64,000 bases of DNA, taken from Actinocorallia herbida (lineage in GTDB: Bacteria > Actinomycetota > Actinomycetes > Streptosporangiales > Streptosporangiaceae). The notes beneath the pieces are model-generated. The model saw only the letters and a program-made list of their open reading frames with translations. It ran no database searches and had not been told where the DNA came from. The translations under genes and the position numbers were made by a program. Below are positions 32,427-41,030 of the stretch, piece by piece. The stretch is taken from the NCBI RefSeq assembly GCF_003751225.1, contig NZ_RJKE01000001.1, forward strand, positions 2,356,001 through 2,420,000. The letters run 5' to 3'. How positions within the stretch are numbered: position 1 is the stretch's first letter; the number at the start of each line of letters is the position of its first letter.

Positions 32427-33176
32427 ATGGGCGGGCGGGTCGCCGTGGTGTCGGGCGGGGGCACCGGGATCGGGCGGGCGATCGCGGGAAGGCTTCTCGC
32501 GGACGGGTGCCGGGTGGTCGTCGTCGGGCGGCGGACGGAGGTGCTGCGCCGGGCGGCCGCCGAGCTCGGCGATGGGGTCGTGCCGGTGGCGGCCGATCTC
32601 ACGTCTCCCGAGGAGGTCGCGCGTCTGGCCGGGGAGGTGGGGGCGCTCGGGCAGGTCGACGTGCTGGTGAACAACGCGGGGGCGATCGCTCGGCGGGTCG
32701 CGTCCGGGGATCTGGCGGAGCTGGCGGAGGCGTGGCGGCGGGACCTCGACGCGAACCTGATGACCGCGGTGCTGCTCACGAGTGCGCTGACGCCGCTGCT
32801 GGCCCGTCCCGGAGGCAGGGTCGTGTTCATCAGCTCCACGGCGGCACAGCGCGGGGGCTCGGGCGAGTACTCGGGCGGGCCGTACGCGGCGGCCAAGGCG
32901 GCGTTGCACGGGTGGGCGCTCGGGCTGGCACGGGAACTCGGCCCGGACGGGGTGACGGTCAACGTGCTGGCCCCGGGGTACGTCGAGGACACGGAGATCT
33001 TCGGGGAGCGGTGGTCTCCGGAATTCCACGCGGCGAAGGTCGCGGACACGCTGGTCGGGCGGGCGGGGACGCCGGACGACGTCGCGGCCGCGGTGTCGTA
33101 CCTGGCCTCGCCCGGGGCGGGGTATCTGACGGGGCAGGTCATCGGGCTCAACGGCGGCGCGGTCCTCGGGCGGTGA
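32427..33176 (+). CDS. Short-chain dehydrogenase/reductase
   Basis: 249 aa Rossmann enzyme: cofactor loop SGGGTGIGRAIA (residues 9-20), NNAG at about 88, catalytic Ser in FISSTAAQ, YxxxK in YAAAKAALHGW, and C-terminal LNGGAVLG. ATG 32427 follows GGGGGAGGGGGAGGGC. It resembles 3-oxoacyl-ACP-reductase-like SDRs. It lies 220 bp before an acyl-CoA dehydrogenase with its own regulated promoter. Confidence 0.9.
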   Translation: MGGRVAVVSGGGTGIGRAIAGRLLADGCRVVVVGRRTEVLRRAAAELGDGVVPVAADLTSPEEVARLAGEVGALGQVDVLVNNAGAIARRVASGDLAELAEAWRRDLDANLMTAVLLTSALTPLLARPGGRVVFISSTAAQRGGSGEYSGGPYAAAKAALHGWALGLARELGPDGVTVNVLAPGYVEDTEIFGERWSPEFHAAKVADTLVGRAGTPDDVAAAVSYLASPGAGYLTGQVIGLNGGAVLGR

Positions 33177-33338
33177 GTCGCGCGGTGCGCGGTTCGCCTG
33201 CGGGTGGGTTCGGTGGGGTTCGTGTGGTTCGGGGACCGGGGTGGCGGACTCCCTGTGGGGGTTCAGGCGGGAGGCCCGGGTGGGGTGGCTGGTTTCCGTT
33301 GGGTTCTCCCTTCACGTCAACAAGCATTCCTAGATTCG

Positions 33339-33373
33339 AGAATGACGTTCTGCTAGCTTACGAAGGGCGTTCT
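33339..33373 (+). promoter_or_regulatory. Paired palindromic operators before the acyl-CoA dehydrogenase
   Basis: AGAATGACGTTCT (33339-33351) and the weaker CGAAGGGCGTTCT (33361-33373) start 22 bp apart and flank a TAGCTT -10 candidate. The 13-bp AGAAT-N3-RTTCT form and the 22-bp spacing recur at 39478-39512. Overlap with the promoter suggests repression, probably by a TetR protein. Confidence 0.55.
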
Positions 33374-33398
33374 GATTGAGTTGAGGAGGTAGTGCCGG

Positions 33399-34724
33399 AT
33401 GTGGGATTTCAGTACTGATCCGGGATTTCAGGCGGAGCTGGACTGGGTCGCGGAGTTCGTCCGGGAGGAGGTCGAGCCGCTCGACCTGCTGCACCCGGGG
33501 AACCACGAACCGTACGACCGGGAGAGCGAGGTCTTCAAGGAGACCGTCAGGCCGCTCCAGCAGCGGGTGAAGGAGCGGGGGCTGTGGGCCGCGCACCTGG
33601 CGCCGGAGCTCGGCGGGATGGGCATGGGGCAGGTGCGCCTGGCACTGCTGAACGAGATCCTCGGCAGGTCGCAGTGGGCGCCGATGGTGTTCGGGACCCA
33701 GGCGCCCGACTCCGGCAACGCCGAGATCCTCGCGCACTACGGCAACGAGGAGCAGCGCCGCCTGTACCTGGAGCCCCTGCTCGACGGAAGGATCGTCTCC
33801 ACCTACGCGATGACCGAGCCGACCGGCGGAGCCGACCCCGGCGGCTTCAGCTGCCGGGCCGTCCGCGACGAGGACGGCTGGGTCATCAACGGCGAGAAGT
33901 GGTTCGCGTCCAACTACCCGCACGCCGCGTTCGTCATCGCCATGGTCATCACCGACCCGGACGTCGCCGTGCACAAGGGCACGTCGATGTTCATCATCCC
34001 GCGCGGCACCCCCGGCATGGAGATGGTCCGCGGCACCGGCCTGTTCGGTGAGCCGCTCGGCGAGGGCGTCCACGGGTACCTGCGGTTCACCGACTGCCGG
34101 GTGCCGCTGGAGAACCTGCTCGGCGAGCCGGGCACCGCGTTCGCCATCGCGCAGACCCGGCTCGGCGGCGGGCGGCTGCACCACGCGATGCGCTCGGTCG
34201 GCGTGCTCAAGCGCGCGATGGAGATGATGACCGAGCGGATCCTCAGCCGCACGACGCGCGGCGGCCCCCTCGCCGACCAGCAGTCGGTCCGGCAGTCGCT
34301 CGCCGAGGTGTGGATCGCGGTCGAGCAGTTCCGCCTCCAGGTGCTGCACGCCGCATGGCAGGTCGACCGCTCCCGCGAGACCAAGGACCCCGAGCACGTC
34401 CGCGCGGCACGGCTGCACATCTCGGCGGTCAAGGCGGCGACGCCGGGGACGCTCGTAGACGTCGTCTACAAGGTGATGCACCTGCACGGCGCGCTGGGCG
34501 TCTCCAACGAGCTGCCGCTCATGCGGATGTGGCAGATGGGCCCGACCCTGGGCATCGCCGACGGCCCGACCGAGGCGCACAAGGACGTCGTCGCCAAGCT
34601 GCTGCTGCGCGACGCCGTGCCGGCCGAGGACGGCCTGTTCGGCTCCGAGCACCTGCCCACCAAGGTCGCGGCGGCGCGGGCGAAGCTCGCGGCGGCCGCC
34701 GAGAAGCAGAAGGAGACCTCCTGA
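33399..34724 (+). CDS. Acyl-CoA dehydrogenase
   Basis: 441 aa FAD enzyme for alpha,beta-dehydrogenation of acyl-CoAs. The N-terminal helical domain is followed by the beta-domain motif YAMTEPTGGADP (about residue 133) and VINGEKWFASN, and a C-terminal helical domain with RLHGALGVSNELPLMRMWQ. It has a GAGGAGG-type RBS. Its TGA overlaps the ATG of the kinase-like gene. The pair acyl-CoA dehydrogenase + APH-like protein is frequent in actinobacteria and resembles the two halves of ACAD10/11-type hydroxy-fatty-acid metabolism. Confidence 0.92.
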   Translation: MWDFSTDPGFQAELDWVAEFVREEVEPLDLLHPGNHEPYDRESEVFKETVRPLQQRVKERGLWAAHLAPELGGMGMGQVRLALLNEILGRSQWAPMVFGTQAPDSGNAEILAHYGNEEQRRLYLEPLLDGRIVSTYAMTEPTGGADPGGFSCRAVRDEDGWVINGEKWFASNYPHAAFVIAMVITDPDVAVHKGTSMFIIPRGTPGMEMVRGTGLFGEPLGEGVHGYLRFTDCRVPLENLLGEPGTAFAIAQTRLGGGRLHHAMRSVGVLKRAMEMMTERILSRTTRGGPLADQQSVRQSLAEVWIAVEQFRLQVLHAAWQVDRSRETKDPEHVRAARLHISAVKAATPGTLVDVVYKVMHLHGALGVSNELPLMRMWQMGPTLGIADGPTEAHKDVVAKLLLRDAVPAEDGLFGSEHLPTKVAAARAKLAAAAEKQKETS

Positions 34725-35764
34725 TGAGCGAGAAGCCCACGCTCGACCTCGCCGCGCTGAACGCCTGGCCGGGGCTCGCCGGGCTGCCCGGATCCGGACC
34801 GGTCGAGGAGGCGGTCCGGCTCCGCGGCGGCGCGCAGAACCTGCTGTTCACGATCCGCCGCGCCGACGGCACCGAACTCGTCCTGCGCCGCCCGGGGAGG
34901 CACCTGCGCGAAGGCGCCTCGGCGGCCTTCACCCGCGAGAGCCGCGTCCTCACCGCGCTCGCCGGGACCGGCGTGCCGCACCCCCGCCTGTACGCGAGTC
35001 ACCCTGACGACGACGTGATCGGCGCGCCCTTCTCCGTCCTGGAGAAGATCGAGGGGTTCACCCCGAAGGGCGAGCTGCCCGGCCGGTACGGCACCGACCC
35101 GTCCTGGCGGCGCGCGTCCGCGCTCGCCCTGGTCGAGGGCGCGGCCAAGCTGGCCTCCCTCGACCCGTACGCGATCGGCCTCGGCGACCTGAGCAAGACC
35201 GACAACTGGCTGGAGCGCCAGACCGCCCGGTACCTCAAGATGCTCCAGGGCTACCGGGACACCGAGGAGTACCGCGCGACGGAGTCTCCGCACGTCGTCC
35301 CCGTCAGCGCGTGGCTCGAGGCGAACCGCCCGCCGGACTTCCGGATCGGCATCGTGCACGGCGACCTCCAGTTCGCCAACGTCATGTTCACCCACGAGAC
35401 CCCGGGCCTGGCCGCGATCGTCGACTGGGAGATGGCCGGCCTCGGCGACCCGCTCCTCGACCTCGCCTGGATCCTCACCGCCTGGCGCGAGAAGGGCGAC
35501 CCGCCCGGCAGCGACCCCTACCTGAGTCCCTGGGACGGCATGCCCTCCCGCGCCGAACTCGTCGACCACTACGCCTCCCTCACCGGCCGCGACACCACCC
35601 ACTTCCGCTGGTTCCAGGTCCTCGCCTGCTTCCGCCTCGCCGCCCTCCTGGAGGGCACCTATGTCCGCGCCCTCACCGGCCAACTGGACCGCGCCATGGG
35701 TGAGGGCATCCACGACTACGCCTCCTGGCTCTGGCAGAAAGCCGCCCAGGAGATCTCCACCTGA
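34724..35764 (+). CDS. APH-family phosphotransferase (ACAD10/11-like kinase)
   Basis: 346 aa aminoglycoside-phosphotransferase/choline-kinase fold: P-loop-like RLRGGAQNLLFTI near residue 35, Brenner motif IVHGDLQFANVMF near 210 (catalytic Asp) and IVDWEMAGLGDPLLDLAWIL near 228 (Mg-binding Asp). The ATG overlaps the stop of the acyl-CoA dehydrogenase. In the mitochondrial ACAD10/11 proteins a kinase domain is fused to an ACAD and phosphorylates 4-hydroxyacyl-CoA. This neighbouring pair may do the same (inference). Antibiotic resistance is unlikely given the context. Confidence 0.9.
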   Translation: MSEKPTLDLAALNAWPGLAGLPGSGPVEEAVRLRGGAQNLLFTIRRADGTELVLRRPGRHLREGASAAFTRESRVLTALAGTGVPHPRLYASHPDDDVIGAPFSVLEKIEGFTPKGELPGRYGTDPSWRRASALALVEGAAKLASLDPYAIGLGDLSKTDNWLERQTARYLKMLQGYRDTEEYRATESPHVVPVSAWLEANRPPDFRIGIVHGDLQFANVMFTHETPGLAAIVDWEMAGLGDPLLDLAWILTAWREKGDPPGSDPYLSPWDGMPSRAELVDHYASLTGRDTTHFRWFQVLACFRLAALLEGTYVRALTGQLDRAMGEGIHDYASWLWQKAAQEIST

Positions 35765-36053
35765 CCCCACCCGAGAAGCCCCGGCTCTCACAGGGCTCCG
35801 GCAAAGTCGTCCGGTAGCCCTGTGGTGCGGGGTTCTGCGGGGCGTGAGCCGCGCGGGCGTGTTCCGGTCCGGTGGAGGTTCCCACGCCTTCCGTCCGACA
35901 GGGAACAGCGCCCGCGCCAGGCCCTCGGCCCGCATCTCCGCGCTTGTTCGCACGCCACTGAGCCGATCAGGGAACACGAGGCACAGCGAGGTGTCATGGC
36001 CGCACGTTCCCGTTCCGAGGGAGTGAGCGGCGTGGTTCGCCGACCGAGCGTGG

Positions 36054-36752
36054 TCAGACGGGCTGGCCCATGGGCCGGATGGTCAGGGTGTTGAGGTCCA
36101 CGCCCGCCGGCTGGTCGAGGGCGAAGCAGATGGCCTCGGCGATGGGCTGGGGAGTCAGGGCGAAGGGGGGAACGTCTGCGCCCTGCCAGAAGGGCGTGTC
36201 GATCATACCGGGGTTGACCAGAGTGACACCGATGCCGCGGGTCGTGGCGTGCAGGCGCAGGTTCTCGGCGAGCCCGGTGGTGGCCCACTTGGTGGCCGAG
36301 TAGAGATTGGCGGGAGAGTTCTTCAGCCCGGCGACGCTGCCGATGAGCACCAGCCGCCCACCGGTGGCCTCAAGATGGGGCAGGGCGGCATGGGCCAGCA
36401 GGGCGGGGCCGAGGACGTTGGTGAGGATCATGGGCGACCACAGCGTCGGGTCGCCGGTCCCGATGGAGCCGCCGGACATGAATCCGGCGTTGGCCACCGC
36501 CGCGTCAAGGGCACCGAAATGCTCCACGGCGCGGGCCACGGCCGACTCGGTGGCCTGCCAGTCCGCCGCGTCCGCGACCAGGCCCAGGAGCCGGTCGGGG
36601 TGGCCGGCCTCGTCGAGGAAAGTCTTCAGCTTGCTCTCGTTGCGGCCGGTGACCACCACACGGTGGCCGCGGTCGAGGAGCAACTGCGCGGTGTGGGCGC
36701 CGATACCGCTGGTCGCGCCGGTGATCAGTACGGTCTTGCTGGTCATGGTCAT
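36054..36752 (-). CDS. Short-chain dehydrogenase/reductase
   Basis: 232 aa classical SDR: LITGATSGIGAHTAQLL (residues 9-25), VANAGF near 87, catalytic LIGSVAG Ser and YSATKWATTGLAEN (YxxxK). It is divergent from an XRE/MmyB-type regulator 170 bp away, a very common actinobacterial pairing in which the regulator controls the SDR. The substrate is unknown. Confidence 0.92.
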   Translation of the reverse strand: MTMTSKTVLITGATSGIGAHTAQLLLDRGHRVVVTGRNESKLKTFLDEAGHPDRLLGLVADAADWQATESAVARAVEHFGALDAAVANAGFMSGGSIGTGDPTLWSPMILTNVLGPALLAHAALPHLEATGGRLVLIGSVAGLKNSPANLYSATKWATTGLAENLRLHATTRGIGVTLVNPGMIDTPFWQGADVPPFALTPQPIAEAICFALDQPAGVDLNTLTIRPMGQPV

Positions 36753-36922
36753 GCTCCTGAGGTGTGGATGGGGGACGGCGGACGGCGGCCCGCGATGAAG
36801 GAATGCCGGTCAAGTCCGCCGACCCCAGGAAACCGGTGCCGTCAGAGGCGGGGAAGGCCGCGTTTATGGGGGGTATGAACGCGACCTCTCTCTGTCGGCC
36901 GGACCATGGGTACCGTGGGCGA

Positions 36923-37852
36923 ATGGAACCTCCGTCCGAAGACCGCACCGGTGATCCCACCGACAACCGTTCGGAGATCCGCGACTTCCTCATCAGCCGG
37001 CGCGCCAAGCTCTCCCCGGAGCGGGTCGGGCTGCCCACCGGCCGGCGCCGCCGGGTTCCGGGACTACGGCGCGAGGAGGTCGCGGCCCTCGCCGGTGTGA
37101 GCACCGAGTGGTACACACGGCTGGAGAAGGGCCACATCGGCGGCGTCTCCGAGGACGTGCTGGAAGCGGTCGCGCAGGCCTTGCTCCTCAATGAGGACGA
37201 GCGCACCTACCTGCTCGATCTGGCCAGAGCGGCTCGTCGCGCTCGCCGCAGGTCGCACCGCCGCGAGGGCGTCAAGATCCCGTCCCCCGTCCAATGGATG
37301 GTGGACTCCATGACCATGGCTCCCGCCTTCGTACGCAGCGGCCCTTTGGACATCATCGCGAGCAACGCGCTGTGCAGGGCCCTGTACTCGCCGATGTTCG
37401 ACAGCGGCACCACCGCCGACCGGGGCCGCGCCAATTTCCCCCGTTACCTCTTTCTCGACCCCGGCTCCGCCGACTTCTTCGTCGACTGGGAGGAAGGCGC
37501 GAGGGCCACGGTCGCAGTGCTCCGCGCCGAAGCCGGACGTGAACCTCACGACCGGGCCCTGCGCGAGCTCGTTGGCGAGCTGTCCACGCTGAGCCCCGAC
37601 TTCCGCACCCTGTGGGCCGGCCACGACGTCCGGATCCGTCACGAAGGCGTCAAGCGGCTGAACCATCCCGAAGTCGGCCGTCTGGAGATGACCTTCCGCG
37701 ACCTGAGCCTGCCCCTGCCGCAAGGGGCCGTCCACGACCTGATCATCTACACGGCCGAGCCCGGCACCGTCTCGGAGGACCGCCTCAAACTCCTCGCCAG
37801 TTGGACGGCACCGCAGACCTCACCTACGGAGCCGATCCGCCCGCCCCGCTGA
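36923..37852 (+). CDS. XRE-family regulator with MmyB-like ligand domain
   Basis: 309 aa. The helix-turn-helix at residues 15-85 contains the hallmark RVPGLRREEVAALAGVSTEWYTRLEKG, followed by a PAS-like MmyB ligand-binding domain (110-290; IIASNALCRALY, NFPRYLFLDP). ATG 36923 is taken as the start because it matches the family N-terminus. The open frame extends upstream. Divergent from the SDR gene, whose repressor it likely is. Confidence 0.9.
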   Translation: MEPPSEDRTGDPTDNRSEIRDFLISRRAKLSPERVGLPTGRRRRVPGLRREEVAALAGVSTEWYTRLEKGHIGGVSEDVLEAVAQALLLNEDERTYLLDLARAARRARRRSHRREGVKIPSPVQWMVDSMTMAPAFVRSGPLDIIASNALCRALYSPMFDSGTTADRGRANFPRYLFLDPGSADFFVDWEEGARATVAVLRAEAGREPHDRALRELVGELSTLSPDFRTLWAGHDVRIRHEGVKRLNHPEVGRLEMTFRDLSLPLPQGAVHDLIIYTAEPGTVSEDRLKLLASWTAPQTSPTEPIRPPR

Positions 37853-38120
37853 CCTCACGCGTTCATGAGGTGGCGGTCCGGGGATCGATCAGCACCACGA
37901 AGAGCGCCGTTGACCTACTTGACCTACCTTGACCTGCAACGACAGGACGTGCTGAGGCCCTGTCGACTGCGAGGGAAAGTGCACTTCGCAGGTGAAGCAC
38001 CTGATCCCGGCCCCCTCCCGGGGCTTCTCCCCCCTCGACCCTCCGCCCGCGCCCAGAACACCAGGACGCGCGACCTGGGAGCCCCTGCCGTCGCCGCCGA
38101 CTTGGGATTTCCCCCGCCCC

Positions 38121-38273
38121 GTCTACCGCACCCGGAACACAGGCCGTCACAGGCGCTCTCACCGTGCCTGGTGGGCACTCCACCGTCTACCGCACCCGGA
38201 GCACGGGCCGTCGCAGGCGCTCTCACCGTGCCTGGTGGGCACTCCACCGTCTACCGCACCCGGAACACAGGGA
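38121..38273 (+). repeat. 64-bp tandem repeat, about 2.4 copies
   Basis: Copies begin at 38121, 38185 and 38249, each opening with GTCTACCGCACCCGGA. The first two full units differ at three A/G positions, and the third is partial (about 25 bp). Each full unit contains GGTGG-GCACT-CCACC, a small hairpin. Function unknown. Confidence 0.85.
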
Positions 38274-38411
38274 CCGCCCGACGTACGCCCCGAGCCGCCG
38301 CGACTCGGGGGCCTCTCTCAGAGCCGCCGGACATGTCCGCCGAGCGCACGCGCAACCCCGTGTCCACGGGTCGGGCGCGGGTCCGCGCCTCTTGCTCTCC
38401 GCGTCCGTGTT

Positions 38412-38467
38412 CCGGGAGCCGGGAGCCGGGAGCCGGGAGCCGGGAGCCGGGAGCCGGGAGGCGGGAG
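38412..38467 (+). repeat. 7-bp tandem repeat (CCGGGAG) x7 plus one variant
   Basis: Seven perfect CCGGGAG units (38412-38460) followed by GCGGGAG. It is a short VNTR-like array, probably length-variable between strains and prone to slippage. Confidence 0.9.
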
Positions 38468-38666
38468 GCGCGGCTCCGGGGGAAACGGCTCGAGGAGGGG
38501 CTCCCCTCTGCGGGAGCCCCGGTCGTCGGCGCGCCGGGGGCTCTCGCGGAGGGGTCCGGCGGGGTGCCGGGAGCCGGGGTGACGTGGGGTGCGGGCCCTG
38601 GAGTCTCTGTCGTGGGCCCTGGGAATGGCCGGTCTTCGGGGCCGGGGGCCGGGGGCGGGCCGTGGG

Positions 38667-39425
38667 TCAGGGCATGCCGCCGTCTACGCGGAGGGTGGCG
38701 CCGGTGGTGTAGGAGGAGGCGTCGGAGATGAGGTAGAGGGCCGCGCCGGTGATTTCGGATGGGCGGCCGATGCGCTGGAGGGCGTGGGGTTTGACGCCCT
38801 CGGAGAGGCCGGCGTCGTCCCAGCCGGCGGTCGCGCCGGTGGCGAAGGGGCCGGACATGAGGGTGTTGACGCGGACCTTGGGGCCGAAGGCATGGGCCAG
38901 GCCCTCGGTGAGGGCGTTCAGGCCGGCCTTCGCGGCGGCGTAGGGGAGGATGCCGGGGCGGGGGCGGATGGAGCCGGTCGAGCTGATGTTGAGGATCGCG
39001 CCGCCCGTCTCGCGCATCCGCTCCCCGGCGAGGACGGACAGGCGGAAGGGGCCCTTCAGGTTGAGGTTCACCACGGCGTCGAACAGCTTCTCGCTGACGG
39101 AATCCAGGCTGTCGTACAGCGGCGACATGCCCGCGTTGTTGATGAGCGCGTCCAGCCTGCCGAACCGCGCGTACACCGCGTCCACCAGGCCCGGGAGCTG
39201 ATCCCACCGGCCGATGTGGACGGCGTGGGGAAGCACGCTGCGGCCCGTCTCCTTCTCGATCTCCTTCGCGACCGCCGCGCACGCCTCGCCGTCGCGGCTG
39301 GCGACCACGAGGTCGGCGCCGCAGCGCGCGGCGGCGAACGCCATCTCCCTGCCGAGGCCCCGGCTGCCTCCGGTGACCAGCACGACCCGTCCGGTCAGAT
39401 CGAACAACCCGTCCGCGTAGCCCAT
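38667..39425 (-). CDS. Short-chain dehydrogenase/reductase
   Basis: 252 aa SDR: LVTGGSRGLGREMAF (residues 16-30), NNAGMSPLYD near 95, catalytic ISSTGSIRPRPG, YAAAKAGLNALTEGL (YxxxK) and C-terminal RVDGGMP. The ATG at 39425 has GGAAAGGAAG upstream; a longer open frame exists but lacks an RBS. Its promoter region carries the paired AGAAT-N3-RTTCT palindromes, shared with the divergent hydrolase. Confidence 0.92.
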   Translation of the reverse strand: MGYADGLFDLTGRVVLVTGGSRGLGREMAFAAARCGADLVVASRDGEACAAVAKEIEKETGRSVLPHAVHIGRWDQLPGLVDAVYARFGRLDALINNAGMSPLYDSLDSVSEKLFDAVVNLNLKGPFRLSVLAGERMRETGGAILNISSTGSIRPRPGILPYAAAKAGLNALTEGLAHAFGPKVRVNTLMSGPFATGATAGWDDAGLSEGVKPHALQRIGRPSEITGAALYLISDASSYTTGATLRVDGGMP

Positions 39426-39477
39426 CGTTCTTCCTTTCCCGGCGCCCCCGCGCCTCGAACCATCGTTCTTTCTTCTG

Positions 39478-39512
39478 AGAATATAATTCTTGCCAGCCAA
39501 GAATCCAGTTCT
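39478..39512 (+). promoter_or_regulatory. Paired palindromic operators in a divergent promoter
   Basis: AGAATATAATTCT (39478-39490) and AGAATCCAGTTCT (39500-39512), 22 bp start to start, as at 33339-33373. The first contains TATAAT. Overlapping them is a 7-5-7 repeat, ATTCTTG-CCAGC-CAAGAAT (39486-39504). They lie between the minus-strand SDR and the plus-strand hydrolase and probably repress both. Confidence 0.6.
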
Positions 39513-39607
39513 GACAAGGGTCCGTTCACGCCGGGCCCTGGCTGGCCGCGCGGAGCGCGTGTTATGCAAGGTCTCCCCCTGTTGAGCGCGGCCCGGCTGG
39601 AGGACTT

Positions 39608-41014
39608 TTGCGCGTCACGGAGCGGCTGACCGGCAGGCCGGGCCTCATCTCGACCTTCTTCGACCTCGGTGAGCACGGCTATACCGCCGACGAGTACTTC
39701 GTCTCCGGCACGGCGGCGAGGTACGAGCACGCGGGACCCGTCGAAGCCGACGGGCTGTGGACCGCGCGCGAGGCGGGCGAGGCGCCTTACACGACCCGGA
39801 TCGTCGTCTACCGCCCTGCGGATCCCGCCGCGTTCGACGGCACCGTGGTGGTGGAATGGCTGAACACCTCCTCCGGCGCCGACACCCCGGCGGTCTGGCT
39901 CACCGCGCATCGGCACCTGCTGCGTTCCGGGCACGCCTGGGTAGGGGTGAGCGCCCAGGCCGACGGGATCCACGGCGGGTCCCTGTTCGCCTCCCGCTCC
40001 GGCGCGTTCAAGTCGATCACTCTGCCGCCGCTCAAGGACAGCGACCCCGAGCGCTACGCCGCCCTGGCCCATCCCGGAAACCCCCACTCCTACGCGATCT
40101 TCACGGCGCTCGGCGCGCTGCTGCGCGAGCGGGTGACGGCCGAGGCGCTCGGCCTGCCCGGTGTGCGCACCCTGCTCGCGGCGGGCCAATCCCAGTCGGC
40201 GGCCTGCCTCGTGACCCATCTCAACGCGGTCGCGCCCCTGCACCCGGTCTATGACGGCTACTTCCTGCACGGAAGGCCCGGACTTCCCTCCGGCCTGACG
40301 ACGGGTTCGCGCCTGGAGCCGGAACAGGTCCCCGCCCGGGTGCGCACCGACGGCCGCGCCCCGATCCTCATCGTGCAGAGCGAGACCGACGTCTTCGGGC
40401 TTCTCGACGCCGTCCGCTCCCGCCAGCCCCACGACGGCCGCCTGCGCGTCTGGGAGATCGCGGGCGCCGCGCACGCCGACACCTACACGCTCTCCGCCTC
40501 GTTCCGTGACTCCGGCACGCTCGCCCCGGCCGACCTCGCGGCCCTCCTGGCCCCCACCGACACCCCGCTCGGCACCCAACTCCCCGCTCCCATCAACTCA
40601 GGTCCCCAACAGCACTACGTCGCCCAGGCCGCCCTCGCCTCCCTCCTCCGCTGGACGACCGACGGCATCCCGCCCGGCTCGCCGATGCCGCTGGGCACGC
40701 TCCGCGCGCCCGACGGCACCCTGTCCCTCCGCACCGATGACGACGGCATCGCCCGCGGCGGCGTCCGAACTCCCTGGGTAGATTCGCCGATCTCGCTGCT
40801 CACCGGCCTCCCTCACACGAGGGATATCGGCCCGGCTCTGCTCTTCGGCGCGACCCACCCCCTCCCCGGCCTGCCCACCCGCTACCCCGGCGGTCTCCCC
40901 GACTACCTGGCGCACTTCGAGTCCGCCGCCCTCCGCTCCCTCGAAGACGGCTTCCTCCTGGAGCCCGACTACACCGAGGCCATAGCCCTGGCCGAAGCCG
41001 CCTACCCCCGCTGA
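39608..41014 (+). CDS. Alpha/beta-hydrolase domain protein (large, Abhydrolase_10-like)
   Basis: 468 aa. The N-terminal beta-rich part contains VVEWLNTSSGADTPAVW, then the nucleophile elbow AAGQSQSAACL with Ser195 and an acid/His pair candidate in QSETDVFG and GAAHADTYT. Relatives are uncharacterised esterase/hydrolase-like proteins often near steroid or lipid catabolic genes. TTG 39608 has GGAGG four bases upstream; no better ATG exists. Co-regulated with the divergent SDR through shared operators. Confidence 0.8.
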   Translation: MRVTERLTGRPGLISTFFDLGEHGYTADEYFVSGTAARYEHAGPVEADGLWTAREAGEAPYTTRIVVYRPADPAAFDGTVVVEWLNTSSGADTPAVWLTAHRHLLRSGHAWVGVSAQADGIHGGSLFASRSGAFKSITLPPLKDSDPERYAALAHPGNPHSYAIFTALGALLRERVTAEALGLPGVRTLLAAGQSQSAACLVTHLNAVAPLHPVYDGYFLHGRPGLPSGLTTGSRLEPEQVPARVRTDGRAPILIVQSETDVFGLLDAVRSRQPHDGRLRVWEIAGAAHADTYTLSASFRDSGTLAPADLAALLAPTDTPLGTQLPAPINSGPQQHYVAQAALASLLRWTTDGIPPGSPMPLGTLRAPDGTLSLRTDDDGIARGGVRTPWVDSPISLLTGLPHTRDIGPALLFGATHPLPGLPTRYPGGLPDYLAHFESAALRSLEDGFLLEPDYTEAIALAEAAYPR

Positions 41015-41030
41015 TCCCCTCGGCCCTCCC

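Larger units (their letters stand above)
37853..38666 (+). other. Gene-free interval with tandem repeats
   Basis: 814 bp between the XRE regulator and a minus-strand SDR. It contains a 64-bp repeat (38121-38273) and a 7-bp microsatellite-like array (38412-38467), listed separately. No gene is supported here: the open frames cross the repeats and their translations are Arg/Pro/Gly-rich low-complexity sequence. Confidence 0.7.

Noticed and set aside
33339-33373. Calling the AGAAT palindromes KstR sites
   Set aside because: The KstR consensus has a 2-nt centre between AAC and GTT; these sites have a 3-nt centre and T in place of C, so the name would be unjustified.
34724-35764. Aminoglycoside resistance phosphotransferase
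   Set aside because: The fold is shared, but translational coupling to an acyl-CoA dehydrogenase favours the ACAD10/11-like metabolic kinase.
38121-38467. CRISPR-like array
   Set aside because: The 64-bp units are directly abutting without variable spacers, and the 7-bp array is a simple tandem repeat. No cas genes nearby.
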